Positions 1 to 12,999 of a DNA stretch of 64,000 bases are shown one piece after another (the first letter of the stretch is position 1; each line of letters starts with the position of its first letter). The translations under genes were made by a program, and so were the position numbers. The DNA is from Cercis canadensis (lineage: Eukaryota > Streptophyta > Magnoliopsida > Fabales > Fabaceae). The DNA is taken from positions 544,493 to 608,492 of the forward strand of contig QAOA01003578.1 in NCBI GenBank assembly GCA_003255065.1. The letters run 5' to 3'. A model generated the notes under the pieces. That model was not told the origin of the DNA. It saw only the letters and a list, made by a program, of their open reading frames with translations, and searched no databases.

Positions 1-205
1 GGAGTAAAATTTAAGAAGTATAACTTACTTTATTTAATAAAATTTTAACAAAATTGATTAGTTTTAGCAAAATCAATTCTTAAATTTGTAGTAAACTTAT
101 TTTTCAGGTTACATATTAGCATAATAACTGTTTCCAAATTAGTTTTTCTGATAATCGATTCTTTTAATAAACTAATAGAAACAAGTTTAGTAAGGTGAAT
201 AATGA

Positions 206-411
206 GGCAATTTGATAGAAGTGAGGTATTTGGACAAACTATTTACACAAATGAGGTACTATTGAAACTATTTATGTAAAATGGACACTTTTTCTCTCAA
301 AATAATGATAAATATTGAACATATTCATTTCATCTCATTAAAACAAGAAAATATAAAATATCTATTTTACATAAATAGTTTGTCCAAATATCCTATTTCT
401 ATCAAATTGCC
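206..411. mobile_element. MITE with ~45-60 bp terminal inverted repeats
   Basis: A 206-bp foldback sequence. The left end starts GGCAATTTGATAGAAG and the right end is its near reverse complement, with good pairing for about 45 bases around the shared core TTTGGACAAACTATTTA. The flanking 9-mers (gaataatga and gaatactag) match at 6 of 9 positions, weakly suggesting a Mutator-type 9-bp target duplication. No coding capacity is visible. Confidence 0.65.
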
Positions 412-489
412 GAATACTAGGTCTTGTTGCGGAGTATAAAATATGATCTATTTCCAATGGTAGAGATTATTGATTATTATTTTTAGGTT

Positions 490-871
490 ATTGCTATCCT
501 ACCTCATTCAAATGGGTGTGGGGTAAAAAGAAAAATATTTTATTAAGAGTTTGTAATAGAACAAACTTTTGATTTTAGTACTATCACAAAAATTTTAAAA
601 AATTGAGTCACACAGTATATGCCCGAACTATTAATTTCTTGTAAAATGCATAAATGGAGTAATACAAGAAACATATAAAAAAATAGATAATATTTTATTT
701 TGACCCTGTCAAATTCAAATTCAGTTAACAATTTGAGAATGTGACTCATAATGAGTGATTCACTTTGTTGAAAATTTTAAGATAATACCAAAATCAAAAG
801 TTAATTATACTCCAAACTTTCAATAATTTTTTTTTAACCCTATCCACATATAAATGAGGTAGAATGGAGTC
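490..871. mobile_element. foldback MITE, family B copy 1
   Basis: About 380 bp with terminal inverted repeats of roughly 130 bp. Both arms share CTACCTCATT near the tip and AACTTTTGATTTT further in, followed by a motif like TTGAGTCACA. The inner motifs recur in the elements at 13.9, 16.3, 28.7 and 52.2 kb, so this is one of five dispersed copies of a non-autonomous family. The exact ends are approximate. Confidence 0.65.
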
Positions 872-3380
872 TACATTTTTGTTAGTAAAAAAACCGATGA
901 TCAGTTATTTTCTTTTAATCAAGTCCACGTGATTACTCTTAAAAAAACTATAGACCGACTACAGACGATGTCGCAGGATCAAGGTTGAATAATCCAAAGA
1001 TGATTTTGTCTTAACGTGCAAACCATAGGGTACCAACGTCAGAAATTAAGCATCATTCCCGTTGGTTCTCTTTTTTTTTTTTTAAAAAAAAAAAATTAAG
1101 TTCTTATGTTGGCAAATTGATAAAGAAAATGCAGTTTAGAAAAATATTTATTAAAATAAAGTATTATATAAATTTTTTGCATAAATAATACATTTTTCAT
1201 TATTCTATTAGGGGACGCAGACTAGAATTTAATTAAAACTACTCCAAATCAATAAAAAAAATTTAAAACTATTTTATTTGCGTAAACTCTTGCAAAATTA
1301 TATATTTTTTTAGTTATTTTAGCCCATGTTATGTTAATATAATAAAGTAATTTGTCCAAGAACCTTGACTGAACTGACATTGTTACTGGGGCAAAGACTT
1401 GGTGTATCTCAAGTTAAGATGTCAAATCCTCTTTAGACCCGTAACATATAGGTTCAAATGAATTAATGGATACTTAAATAAAACAGAATGGATGCAACTT
1501 GAACTTGTTAGTCATATCATAATTGGTGGCAAATTTTGGTAGCCATTTTCGGCAGGAAAGGGTACGATTTATGACTACTAATACTATATACAGAATCTCC
1601 ATGACCATAACCTTTAAGTCAAAGCAAGTTCTATATAGAGGAAGATGCTTGAGGAGATCCAAGATTAGAACATAATGCTTATTGTTATTGGAAGAGTCCT
1701 TAGTATACTTATACCAATGTGAGTGATTTTATAAACCTTAGGGTCGTAAAAAGGAGGGCTTTCTTTTACAAGTGACCTTCATTAGATTTTAAAAAGGTTA
1801 ATAAAAACAAAAGTATAATCGGAAGTAGTGCCACCATTTTTTGCTACCATTGTGGTACTAGAAATCATAGAAAATTTTGATGCTTTAAGCCTTTAATTTA
1901 ACCACATAGACAACAAATGATTCCGAAGAATATCACTGTAACTTTAAAAATGGATGAGAGAAGCCCAGTTTGGGGACCCAGATCCAAAAGGAAAGCATCC
2001 AATTTATGATTCAGAATTTCAATACACGCATAAGATAAAACCAGGGTCAAAGACAATAGTAACTTCGATTCTTTTCATAATTAAATAAAGGCAAAAGAGT
2101 ACCAAGTTAAATAATAACGCTATTAAGTGCCATAGAAGGAAGACATGGTCACGAGACCGTATCATATCAGACACAATCACGCTTTGCATTGTCTGTTTCC
2201 TTAATATTTTGTTCTTCCCTGCGTCTATCTCTCTCTGCTCTCTACCTTCCAATCTTAATCTAAATCACAAAATAATACTATCCTATTCATACCAAATATC
2301 TGTGTGTTATTTTTTTTTATTCTCTTCTATGTATCAATTTGGGACCACCGACACTCTCCACTCTCCCCCTTCAAGAGAGAAAGTATATTATAAAACCCCT
2401 TTTCCTACCACTTTGGAAAAACATGTGTATAAGCTTGTAAAAGTGAAAAGACTTTGGAGCTTAATTATCTAACTCTGCATGTCTTGTGCTCTTATTAATC
2501 ACCCTTAACACGAAATATTTGATGTACATGTTCCTATGATTGTAGTTTCCAAAAAAAAAAAAAAAACCTTGACTCCCTTCAATTACTATGTGAAGGAAGT
2601 CTTTTACTATTTTATATATTTTTTTAATCTTTAACAAATAGCTACCAGAAAACGTGTGAAACTGTGAACACAATTAAGACTCATTTGAAGAAGAAAATAG
2701 GGAAAAGGGGAGAAAAGCATGAGCTGCTAGTTTGAAGAAGAAAAAAGGGAAAAGAGGAGAAAAGCATGAGCTGCAGAGTGCAGTTGAGTCCCCTTGTGGC
2801 TTTGTCCCCAAGAGGTGAAATTTGCTTTTATTACCATAAAGATTAAAAGGAGAAGAGGACGACAAGGAGTTTTCATCGGCACAAGCTAACCTCACTAATG
2901 AAAATAGTAGCTGAAGTAGATGCATATCTTTAATGTGCTTGATGTAGACTAGTAACTTATACTACATTCTACTCTGTCTTTTCTTCTTCAAAAGAATCAA
3001 AGTCTTGATAGATAATTAGATAGTGGATTTGGACCATTTTGAACAAGAGAATTTTTATACTTTTTAAGAGCAAAAGAAGAAGAAGAAATTGCTGGGTTAG
3101 ATTACCCGGAAATCACGGTTGAAGGACAGTTCATACTTCATAGCTACACGAACACATCCATTTCCTCTGATTACCTACATCCCAATGTAGAATATGCAGA
3201 AAATATCCACAAGGAAAATCAGTGAAGAAGGTGGGCCCACATCCAGAAGAAAAGCACCAAACCTTACGTTGGGGGCCTTGGGGGACCCTATGGCCCACCC
3301 TCCATCATCATCACGGTCAGAGATTGCCTTGATGCTTCACATGCATCCGATAACTCTAGTCTCTCTCCATCTGGATATTT
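872..3380. other. intergenic spacer upstream of alpha-xylosidase
   Basis: AT-rich sequence with short homopolymer runs and no open reading frame that looks like protein. A 32-base near-duplication (a gaagaaaa...gggaaaag...gagctgc pattern) lies at about 2683-2773. The last few hundred bases before the gene should hold its promoter. Confidence 0.5.
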
Positions 3381-3384
3381 TCAT

Positions 3385-3392
3385 TATATAAA
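3385..3392 (+). promoter_or_regulatory. probable TATA box of the alpha-xylosidase gene
   Basis: TATATAAA lies 54 bases before the start codon at 3446, which implies transcription starting near 3415-3420 and a very short 5' UTR of about 25-30 bases. A CT-rich stretch follows it. The position fits a plant TATA promoter; the start site itself is inferred. Confidence 0.55.
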
Positions 3393-3445
3393 TAACGCAC
3401 TCTCCCAGCACCACTCTTCTGTGCCTTCTTACTCAATAGTGAGCT

Positions 3446-6400
3446 ATGGTTTCTCTCAACCCATTAGCTCCCTCTCTCTCTTTCTCTTCTCTTCTACTAA
3501 TCTTGCTTCTATATGTAGCTGGAGCAAGCTCTTCTTCTTCTTCTGGTCCCAACGCCACCAAAATTGGCCAAGGTTACCGTCTTATCTCCATTGAAGAGAC
3601 CTCTGATGGTGGCTTTGTTGGTTACCTCCAGATTAAGAAGAATAACAAAATCTATGGCCCTGATATTCCCCTTTTGCAGCTCTATGTCAAGTAAAGCTTC
3701 CACATTTGCTCTTTTTGAAAGATAATCATTGCATAAAATGCATGCCCATTTTCTCAATGCTGCTTATTTCAAAAACCCATTAAGGTTAATATTTCTGGTT
3801 ATTGATTTTGCAGGCACGAGACAGAGAATCGTTTGAGGGTGCACATAACTGATGCACAGAAGCAAAGATGGGAGTTACCATACGATCTTTTGCCAAGAGA
3901 GAAACCACCGGCTCTGAAGCAGACGATTGGAAGGTCCGGGAAAAGCCCAATATCAGGCTCAGAGTACTCTGGCTCTGAGCTAATCTTTACCTATAAAGCA
4001 GACCCTTTTGGTTTTGCAGTGAAAAGGAAGTCAAATGGGCAGACCCTTTTCAACTCTAGCTCTTGTGAATCAGACCCATTTGGGGAATTGGTGTTCAAGG
4101 ACCAGTACCTTGAGATTTCTACCAAATTGCCCAAAGACGCATCGTTGTATGGTTTGGGAGAGAACACACAGCCTCATGGGATCAAATTGTATCCAAATGA
4201 TCCATACACTCTGTATACCACTGATATTTCTGCCATTAATCTCAATGCTGATCTTTATGGGTCTCATCCAGTGTACTTGGATCTCAGAAATGTAGGTGGT
4301 GAGCCTTCTGCACATGCTGTTCTGCTGCTGAATAGCAATGGGATGGACGTGTTTTACAGAGGAACTTCTTTGACTTACAAGGTTATAGGAGGTGTATTTG
4401 ATTTCTACTTCTTTGCTGGGCCTACCCCTCTAGATGTTGTTGATCAGTATACTTCCCTCATTGGCAGACCAGCTCCAATGCCTTACTGGTCTTTTGGTAT
4501 GTTTCACTTCTCACCCTACTCATCCTTTTGTAGCATGGCTTATTCTAATTTTTTGGCATAAAAAGAGAAGAAAGTTACTGTGCTTAACTGTCATTAGGTG
4601 AATGTCATTAAGTATTTTGGTGGATGATGTAAATTCTGGTTCTTTAATCTTGCTGCTGTAGTTAGGACTCAGTAAATGTGTAGTGGAACTAAGAGCAGGT
4701 GTGAATGTGAGAACGCAATCTGTCATGGTGTTCCTATATTTGTTTTTGGCTTAGTATATCTGTGCTAATATGGGATAGGGATGTTTTCTCTTTTCAAGAT
4801 TTAGATTGGTGGTAGGTCCCTTTCTGGTTTGCAAAATTTTCAATTCAAAATCTGTCTATAAGATTTAGATCCAGGTCTTTTAAAGTAATTTCAATTGTTG
4901 AGTGATTTGATGCTTTCCAGAGGGCAAGATAAGGTCATACATAAAGTTGGAAGGTTAGCTTTACCATATCAAAAAAGAATTAACTTTTCTACTAAACTTT
5001 ATGAATCAAGAGACTTGGCCTTTATGGCATGCTTGTATAAAGCAATTTGTGGGTCCCTGTGAATTACCATCAATGTAAACACATTGTATATCATTCTGTC
5101 CTTTTTCTTTGGGGGAAGGGGTTATCATATAAAAGATTAGATCATATGTTTCATTATCCTTCTAAAGATAAGTTTCCCACATGAGAAGGTAAAAAATAGC
5201 AGATCAGTATCTTATCTTTATTACAAATACTGTATTGGTTGCTCTGTAGTAGGGCCAGAATTTACCAACTGTGGATGCCCGTTGCCCAGATCATTTGTGT
5301 ACCTTATCTGCAGGACATTGCATAATACTATGTGGTTATAGGGAATTTACAGTGTGGTTATATCTCCCTTTTGCATAACAATATTGTCATGTCGGTAGGA
5401 AAATAGTCTAATCAAAGACATTACATAATTTACCTTATTAGAAATTCAACGAGGGGGTATATATGTAATCAGATGAATGTTTTGATTGGGTAAAAACAGT
5501 GAAGGATTTTGTTTTGTAACTTTGCTCTAGCTTTTACTGTTGAAGTTTAATTTTTCTTACAGACTGTTTTTTTTTTTATTCCCACTATCATTTCATTCCC
5601 ATGTTATTTTACTGGTCAACTGAATGATACGGTTGGGAAGCATTGGATCTTTTCCAGATCTAGTTTAAAATGGCACCAGAAAATTTTTACTTCTAAATGT
5701 GGCACATACCTGCAAGAAGTACTGTATGAGATGTATTATTATGAAAACTTAATTCTAAAGTGCTAGGTTTCACGATGGTTAAATTTTAAGAAGGATGAGA
5801 CTAATGTTCTCACTTTATTTGGTAATACAGGATTCCACCAATGCAGATGGGGTTACCATAACTTATCTGTTGTAGAAGATGTTGTTGAGAACTACAAAAA
5901 GGCTCGAATCCCACTTGATGTGATCTGGAATGATGATGATCACATGGATGGGCACAAGGACTTTACACTCAATCCAGTCAACTACCCTCGTCCAAAGCTT
6001 TTAGCTTTCCTAGACAGAATACACAAGCTGGGTATGAAATACATTGTCATTATTGATCCTGGTATTGGTGTTAACTCCAGCTATGGGGTATACCAAAGGG
6101 GCTTAGCTAATGATGTTTTCATTAAGTATGAAGGTGAACCCTTCTTGGCTCAAGTGTGGCCAGGAGCAGTGAACTTCCCTGATTTTCTTAACCCAAAAAC
6201 AGTTTCTTGGTGGGGTGATGAGATCCGCCGATTCCATGAACTTGTACCTGTTGATGGCCTATGGATTGACATGAATGAAGCTTCAAACTTTTGTTCTGGG
6301 AAGTGTACAATTCCCAAAGGCAAGCAGTGCCCAACTGGAACTGGACCTGGATGGATATGTTGCTTAGATTGCAAGAACATTACAAAGACAAGATGGGATG

Positions 6401-7704
6401 ACCCTCCCTACAAGATCAATGCTTCAGGAATACAAGCTCCAATAGGCTACAAAACCATAGCCACTAGTGCAGTACATTACAATGGAGTTTTGGAGTATGA
6501 TGCTCACAGTATCTATGGTTTCTCTCAATCCGTTGCAACTCACAAGGCCCTTCAAGGGCTTCAGGGAAAACGACCATTTATTTTGTCCCGCTCCACTTAT
6601 GTTGGTTCAGGCAAATATGCTGCTCATTGGACTGGTGACAATAAGGCCACATGGGAGGACTTGAGGTACTCAATATCCACCATGCTTAATTTTGGCATAT
6701 TTGGGGTGCCAATGGTTGGTTCAGACATATGTGGATTCTATCCACCCCCCACTGAAGAGCTTTGCAACCGGTGGATCGAAGTAGGCGCTTTCTACCCTTT
6801 CTCAAGGGATCATGCTAACTACTACTCCCCTAGACAGGAGCTTTACCAATGGGAGTCGGTAGCTGAGTCTGCTCGAAATGCTTTGGGTATTAGGTATAAG
6901 ATCCTCCCATATCTATACACATTGAACTATGAAGCTCACAAAAGTGGAGCCCCAATTGCCAGGCCTCTTTTCTTCTCATTTCCAAGTTACACAGAAAGTT
7001 ATGGCCTCAGCACCCAATTCTTGCTGGGAAGCAGTCTTCTGATTTCCCCTGTGCTTGAGCAAGGGAAATCACAAGTCAAAGCTCTGTTTCCTCCTGGTAC
7101 TTGGTACAGTTTCTTGGATTTGACACACACCATTGTGTCAAAAGATGGAGTCTATGTTACCCTTGATGCACCTCTACATGTGGTCAATGTGCATTTGTAT
7201 CAGAACACCATTCTTCCAATTCAGCAGGGTGGCTTGATTTCCAAGGAAGCTAGAATGACACCTTTTACTCTCATAGTCACATTCCCATCAGGAGCATCTG
7301 AAGGACAAGCTAAAGGGAACCTTTACCTTGATGATGATGAGCTACCAGAGATGCAGCTTGGAAATGGTTATTCAACTTATGTTGATCTCTATGCAACTGT
7401 TAAGCAAGGAAGTGTTAAGGTTTGGTCACAAGTCCAAGAGGGCAAGTTTGCTTTGGATAAAGGTTTGGTTATTGAGAAGTTAACTGTGTTGGGATTAGAT
7501 GGAAGTGGTGGAGCACCATCTGCAATTGAGCTTGATGGAAAACCAATTGCTGGAGTCTCAAATGTGGAGGTTAATACAAAAGAACAGACCTATGACATGG
7601 AGAGCCAGGGAGATGGACAAAAGAAGTCAATGATGGTAGAAGTGAAAGGCTTGAACATCCCTGTGGGTAAAAATTTCGTCATGAGCTGGAAAATGGGGAT
7701 ATGA
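3446..7704 (+). CDS. XYL1: alpha-xylosidase, GH31 (XYL1-like), 3 exons
   Basis: Exons are 3446-3690, 3814-4496 and 5831-7704; GT-AG introns of 123 and 1334 bp keep the frame and give 933 residues. Residues 1 to about 27 form a hydrophobic signal peptide, as expected for an apoplastic enzyme. The GH31 signature WIDMNE gives the nucleophile Asp456, and HWTGDN gives the likely acid/base Asp579. The C-terminus MSWKMGI and a WICCLDC loop resemble Arabidopsis XYL1 (At1g68560) more than the acid alpha-glucosidase AGLU1. XYL1 removes the unsubstituted non-reducing-end xylose from xyloglucan oligosaccharides during wall remodelling. The 1.3-kb second intron holds nothing recognisable. No lesion is seen, and all catalytic motifs are present. 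The only real alternative is a broader-specificity alpha-glucosidase of the same family. Confidence 0.95.
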
Positions 7705-7920
7705 TCATTTCTGTTGTTGGGGCTATTTAATTAGGATTCTGTGATTTTCTTGAGTTTTCTTGCTTTTCTATAATTGTTATTAGCGTTGTTAACACAGGAG
7801 ATGAGCTAGAATTTTGCTCGTCCTTTTCCAGTTGAACAAAGCCAGAGTTTATGGACTTAATATTATCTCAATCTCGTTTCAATGATTTTAGGATTTTTCT
7901 TACTGAAATAAATAAAGCAA
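7705..7920 (+). other. 3' UTR of alpha-xylosidase with poly(A) signal
   Basis: T-rich sequence following the stop codon. Overlapping AATAAA hexamers at 7907-7916 are the best polyadenylation signal and would give a 3' UTR of roughly 220-240 bases. Confidence 0.5.
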
Positions 7921-9129
7921 GTGTATTATGTTAATAAGATTCTGTTCAAAACTTCAAGAACATTGATACCATATATTTATAATTATTTTTTCACTTCTCT
8001 TTATTTTATTTTATTGGGATCGCCCTTGTCTGTTTCTTCATTTGCCCATGGTATGCCTCCTAAATATACTTTTTTTTTTCAAAAAAAAAAAAAGAAAAGC
8101 ACTGAACTTTGGCAAGTGTACCCAACGCACTTATAATTTTATAAAGAATCACTCAGCAAAGACAAACACAGAAGCACTTTTGTTGGGCTGGAAAACACAG
8201 AAGCACTTATGGGCCACTTCAGTATACCCAACATGCTAATATGGGCTCCTGATGTCAAAGGACAATCTATTTTCTGCCCCAAGACAAAAACGATGAACCT
8301 ATGAACATAAAATTTGAAGTATTTTTCAGCAAAATGAAAAATAAAAGTTTTAGCAAAAATATAAATAAAAAGAAAAGTAAAAGGTGATAAGCTGGGAAAT
8401 AGCAAGGTGATTTCTTTATTTAAAAGAGGGAAATGGCAAAATCGAAAAGTTGATACCAGTGCTCTAACTGTTACTTGAGTTTCAACTTTCAACATGAATG
8501 TGAGAGAAACAACTCGGATCAGTTTAAATTTGTATGCATTTCCCATAGTCTTTTTGGCTAAAATTTCTCATAGTCTTGTTCTGATAAATAAACTTGTTGG
8601 TTCAGTTTAGTTGGGCTGGCACATTATTTTTGGGCCACTTCTGTATCAAGGCCCACAATTAAATTGGGCTCTTGAGAAATATGAATACAGAAACACAAAT
8701 TAATTTAACAAGGGATTTTATTTTTTTCAATAGCCAAAAAAAGAATGGGATTTTGATATTTTTCTTAAAACAATTCGATCATCTTAATTAATTTTGATCT
8801 TCTTAATTATTTTGTATGGCTATGATATAACTTAACTTCAAATAGTATCATTTATATTTTAGTTTTGTTCAATTAAAATTAGGCCAGGTCTAGGATGAAA
8901 ATGTGCACCCATGCACATTCTCTTTTTGTGATGCTGGATTTTCATCCAATGGTCTAGATTGTGTTTAGTGAGGAGCCAATTTTAAGAAATATAGCAATAT
9001 GACCCTAATGTTTTTATAAAATTATATTTTGACCCCTGCATTTTTTAAAAATATAACATTTATGAATAACTAAGTTTCCAATAAGAAAACTGCTCATTCT
9101 CACTATCTCACATTGGAACTTTATGTATA
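7921..9129. other. intergenic spacer, no gene seen
   Basis: AT-rich. Two stretches, about 8180-8255 and 8606-8675, share GTTGGGCTGG and GGGCCACTTC, suggesting an old local duplication or two relics of one repeat. No credible coding sequence: the 135-codon reverse frame at 8139-8546 has no recognisable domain and is built from AT-rich repeat sequence. Confidence 0.4.
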
Positions 9130-9830
9130 AATTAAGTATAGATAATGCTCTTATTTATATTATGAAATTTACATTCAAATTAAAAGTAAATTCTTAATTG
9201 GTGGCATATATATTTTAAGTTACCATGACCATCAATTTATTATTTTGTTATTATGATCAGTATCATATTTAGTTTAAGATAAAATTCTTAACTAGTAGCC
9301 TAATATAAAAAAAAAAAAATGCATTAAGTTAATATGATCAATTATTCATACAAGTGTTGCTATTATCAAAATGACATTCAATTTAAGATAAAATTCTTAA
9401 TTAGTGACTTGATGTAAAAAGTGTAGATTAAGTTACTATGACCAACAACTTATGTTTTTGTTCATCTTATCAAAATCACATTCAATTTAATAGGATCTTC
9501 TTAGTTAGTGAGTAGAAGTACAAAGTATGTCTTAATTTATTGTGATAAATTATTTATGCTTGTATTCATCTTATCAAATTAACTTTCTAATTAAGCCAAA
9601 AATTCGTAATTAATGAAATAATGCATATATTAGAGGATATATTTCTATTATTCTTAATTTAACCTTTGTTCATGATATCAAATTATCTTTCTAATTATTG
9701 GCTAGATGTATAAAGCATGGTTTAAGTTACCATAATTAAGTACTTATACTTTTGTTCATCTTATTAAATTAATTTTAAAATTAAAAGAAAATACTTAAAA
9801 ATAGTGGCATAGTTTATATAGTAGATGATA
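9130..9830. repeat. diverged tandem repeat, ~104-bp period
   Basis: Units begin with TTAAGTTA-like motifs at about 9215, 9324, 9428, 9532, 9654 and 9722. Two consecutive spacings are exactly 104 bases; the others are 109, 122 and 68. Shared internal words include TCATCTTATCAAA and AAATTCTTAATTAGTG. This looks like a degenerate minisatellite, or the interior of an old element, inside AT-rich DNA. No gene is present. Confidence 0.55.
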
Positions 9831-12800
9831 AGTTTCTGTTACCTTTTAATTATGTTCAATTGATATTGAATTGTATAAAATTATACTTTCTCTTTCTAAT
9901 TAACACTAATCAAGTTCAAATAATACTCAATATAATTTAAATTATACTTTTTAGTTTAACTATTAGTTTACCATCTAACATGCTTATATGATAGTTAACT
10001 AATAATGTGGCTAATTAATTTTTAATATTTATTGAAAATAAAAAAAAAAACTTTAAAAAATTGTTGCGTCATAAATATTAACCACAATGTAAATTGTGAG
10101 GGTGTCATAGCAAGGATTTAACAAAAATGGGGCCATATTATAATTTATAAAAGTTGGTAATCTTCAACCTCTACACAGGAGAAAATGGGTCATTCGATCT
10201 AATTCATAACTTATTCAATTTCCACTCTAATTATCACGCTTTTTTTTTTTTTCCCAAACTTCCATTATTAAAACCATATAGAAGCATATTTGGGATGTTT
10301 ACAAACAAAATCCACAAATGTATCAAAATCATATTTTATATAATATGGAGATCGAGAGAGAAGTGTCTTGAAGGGAGATCAATAGAGGAGAAAGAGAGTA
10401 GTAGCAGGGACGACAGAAGAGCACAGTGAGCTTGGAAGAGCTACTCCAGCACTGAATCTCGTCCCAATCTCTATTTTCCTTCATTCTAACACGATTTTTC
10501 AAGATGGGGTCATTGGGTTTTCAAAGTGGGGAAGTTTGTTAATTATTGTCAAATAGTGAGGTCAAAATTTTAATTTTAATAAACCGTTGCCTCTCATATC
10601 AGCAACAAGTTAGGTGATTACGTGGCTCAACTCAGCCATTGCAAATTTGCAATGGCTTTGCACCGGTGCCGCTTCAAACACACTAGTCCACTTTTGAAAT
10701 ATTAAATTTGTCATTGTTAAAAACTTAAATGGATTCCGTAGAATGGAACTGTAATTGGGCAATGTCCAAATTGTTTGTGGAAAAGATTCACAAAATTTGG
10801 TTGACGTTGAACTGAAGTTGGCATCACTTGAGCTTTAGCTTAATGCTAAAGTTGAAAAATTCAAAGTACAAAACAAAATTGACGTATCTTTTGATTGTTG
10901 GGTGAGCAATAGACCCAAGTCTCATTAATTCCCCACCAAACCATAAATGTTGAAGTCCACCCAGACACATTAAATCAAATATTTTGTTCAACCTATTACT
11001 TCAATGTGCTTTGAAACTTGAAAGTGCTTAAATTTTTTTGTGATTATTTAATCAGAATATCAAAATAGGGGTCTATTTTTTTTTTAGAATATAAAAATTT
11101 AAGATGAAAAGAAACTCTTCGTTTATACTTAAATTAAATTACTTAACTGTTTTTTTTTTTTTTTTTACAAAGTTGTTTTACACATTCTTACTTGCTTGAC
11201 TCTACTACTACATGCTTGTGCCCTATGAAGTAGGCAAGCTCTACAATAATGGATATTGATAACTATTGGAAAATAACGAGGCATTATTGTTAAGCACATG
11301 ACGGTGAACAAGTTAAACTCAAAACCTCCAACAAATTATCAAAATTTATCATAAGTAATCTTGTTGAAAATGTTTAAATTAAAGAAGTATTCAAATAAAA
11401 GATAATGAATTCAGTTGTATAACTTTTATTTTTTTTTTGGTAACAAATTTAGACTCTTTCCACAATGTCATTTGTGTACAATTTCATTTAGTTAAAAATA
11501 TATAATAGATACCAAACAGTCTGTAGTTAAATGTTACTTATATCGTTCTCAAGATATATGAGTTCTGTATTCAAACTCAAAAATTAATAACATATTGTTC
11601 TTTTAACCTCACTGCAACAAATTTGGTGTTTTTCTCTGCTGTTAAACATGTTATGCCGTCAATTGTCATTGGCCTCTGTTTTACTAAGATTTGGAGCCAT
11701 GTTTTTATTTGTCTTTTAGTACAAAGGAAAAAATATAAAACTGTACTTTAGGGTATTAGCTTTTTGAATTTTAAGAAATATTGTACTGAAAATTTTATAC
11801 AATGTTATTTGTTATTGTGTAATTATCAATTGGCTTAATGCAATGAAGTTACATTTTTAATTAAAAAAAAACATATTGACCAATAACTATTGTTAGTTTT
11901 AGTGGTTCCTTTTTTTTTAAATAACTTTTTTCACTTTTTAGTTTTTTTTTGTAATTCTCCCTCTACTTAATGTTCATTCTCAGATATGTTCTACAAAACA
12001 ATAATGTGAATTTTAGAACACACACGATCAGTTTTTCCGGACTTTGATACCAGCAAGCTTCTTCATTTGACTTCCTAGGATCAACGAAAAGCTGTTTTTG
12101 CATTTATTTCTCCATATTTAAGCGAAATGACAACTAAACTTGTACGGACCACAAACGCAAAATCCTAGCTATTCTCGGTTCCTCGCATCACAAAGATAAA
12201 TGCTTGGTTCGGGACATCGCATTTGGACATTGAAATTGAAGCAACCTTTATTGCTCTATATTCAAATGACTTTAATACCACTTTCGCACTAAATCAAATA
12301 TGTTACATAATTAAGACTTAGTAATAAATATCTTTTCAATTTATATTTATTCTTAAAAGAACAAGAATAACATTTATCACATAGTCCATTCATTAATTTA
12401 TATCAAAATAATTTTTGTCTATCTTCATTTTTGGGTGATTGAGAGAAGACAATTTGAGTTTGGCATTCACTTTTTTCTATTTGGATTTATTTTGCTCAAA
12501 CTTCAAATTTTTTCTCTTCTTGAAATTAGATTAGAACTTAAAATCTCATGCATATCAAAAGATTTTAATATCAGAGATTCAGAGGAAAACTCATTTCCCT
12601 TAAACTTTTGATCGCCTTATGTTATGATTTATTAACATAAAATTTGAAAAATAAAACATATATTGTTTAATCAAATATAAAACATAGATTCCTTTCTAAT
12701 TATCCACCAGATAAATCTAAAATGACTTTATTGGTTTTGTTTTATATAAAAACCACAAGGAAGAAACACAGAATGTGGAGACAAGGCACAGGCAGCAGTC

Positions 12801-12999
12801 TCTTTGCCCGAAAACATACCACTTGCTTTGCAACCCGTGCAATATGCTGACGTGTCCGAAGTAGCGGTAATTAGAAAAAGTAACAGCCATGTCATCTCCA
12901 TATTGACTGAATCCACAAAACAATATAATCAAAATCGATAAAAAAAAAAAGAAAAGGAAAAGGAAAAAGAAATAGAAAAAGTCACGACCGCATGCAACG
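9831..12999. other. intergenic spacer, no gene seen
   Basis: Strongly AT-rich with many T and A runs. It contains a perfect 24-bp palindrome at 10634-10657 but no reading frame with protein-like composition. The 91-codon frame at 10154-10429 has no recognisable motif. Confidence 0.4.

Noticed and set aside
8139..8546. 135-codon minus-strand frame
   Set aside because: Hydrophobic AT-rich translation with no domain, start context or splice partners; likely chance.
8180..8675. Pair of TTGGGCTGG...GGGCCACTTC segments as an LTR pair
   Set aside because: Similarity is limited to short words, without TG...CA ends, primer site or target duplication.
9215..9830. Regular 104-bp repeats as a possible CRISPR-like array
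   Set aside because: Units are diverged end to end with no constant-repeat/variable-spacer structure, in a plant nuclear genome.
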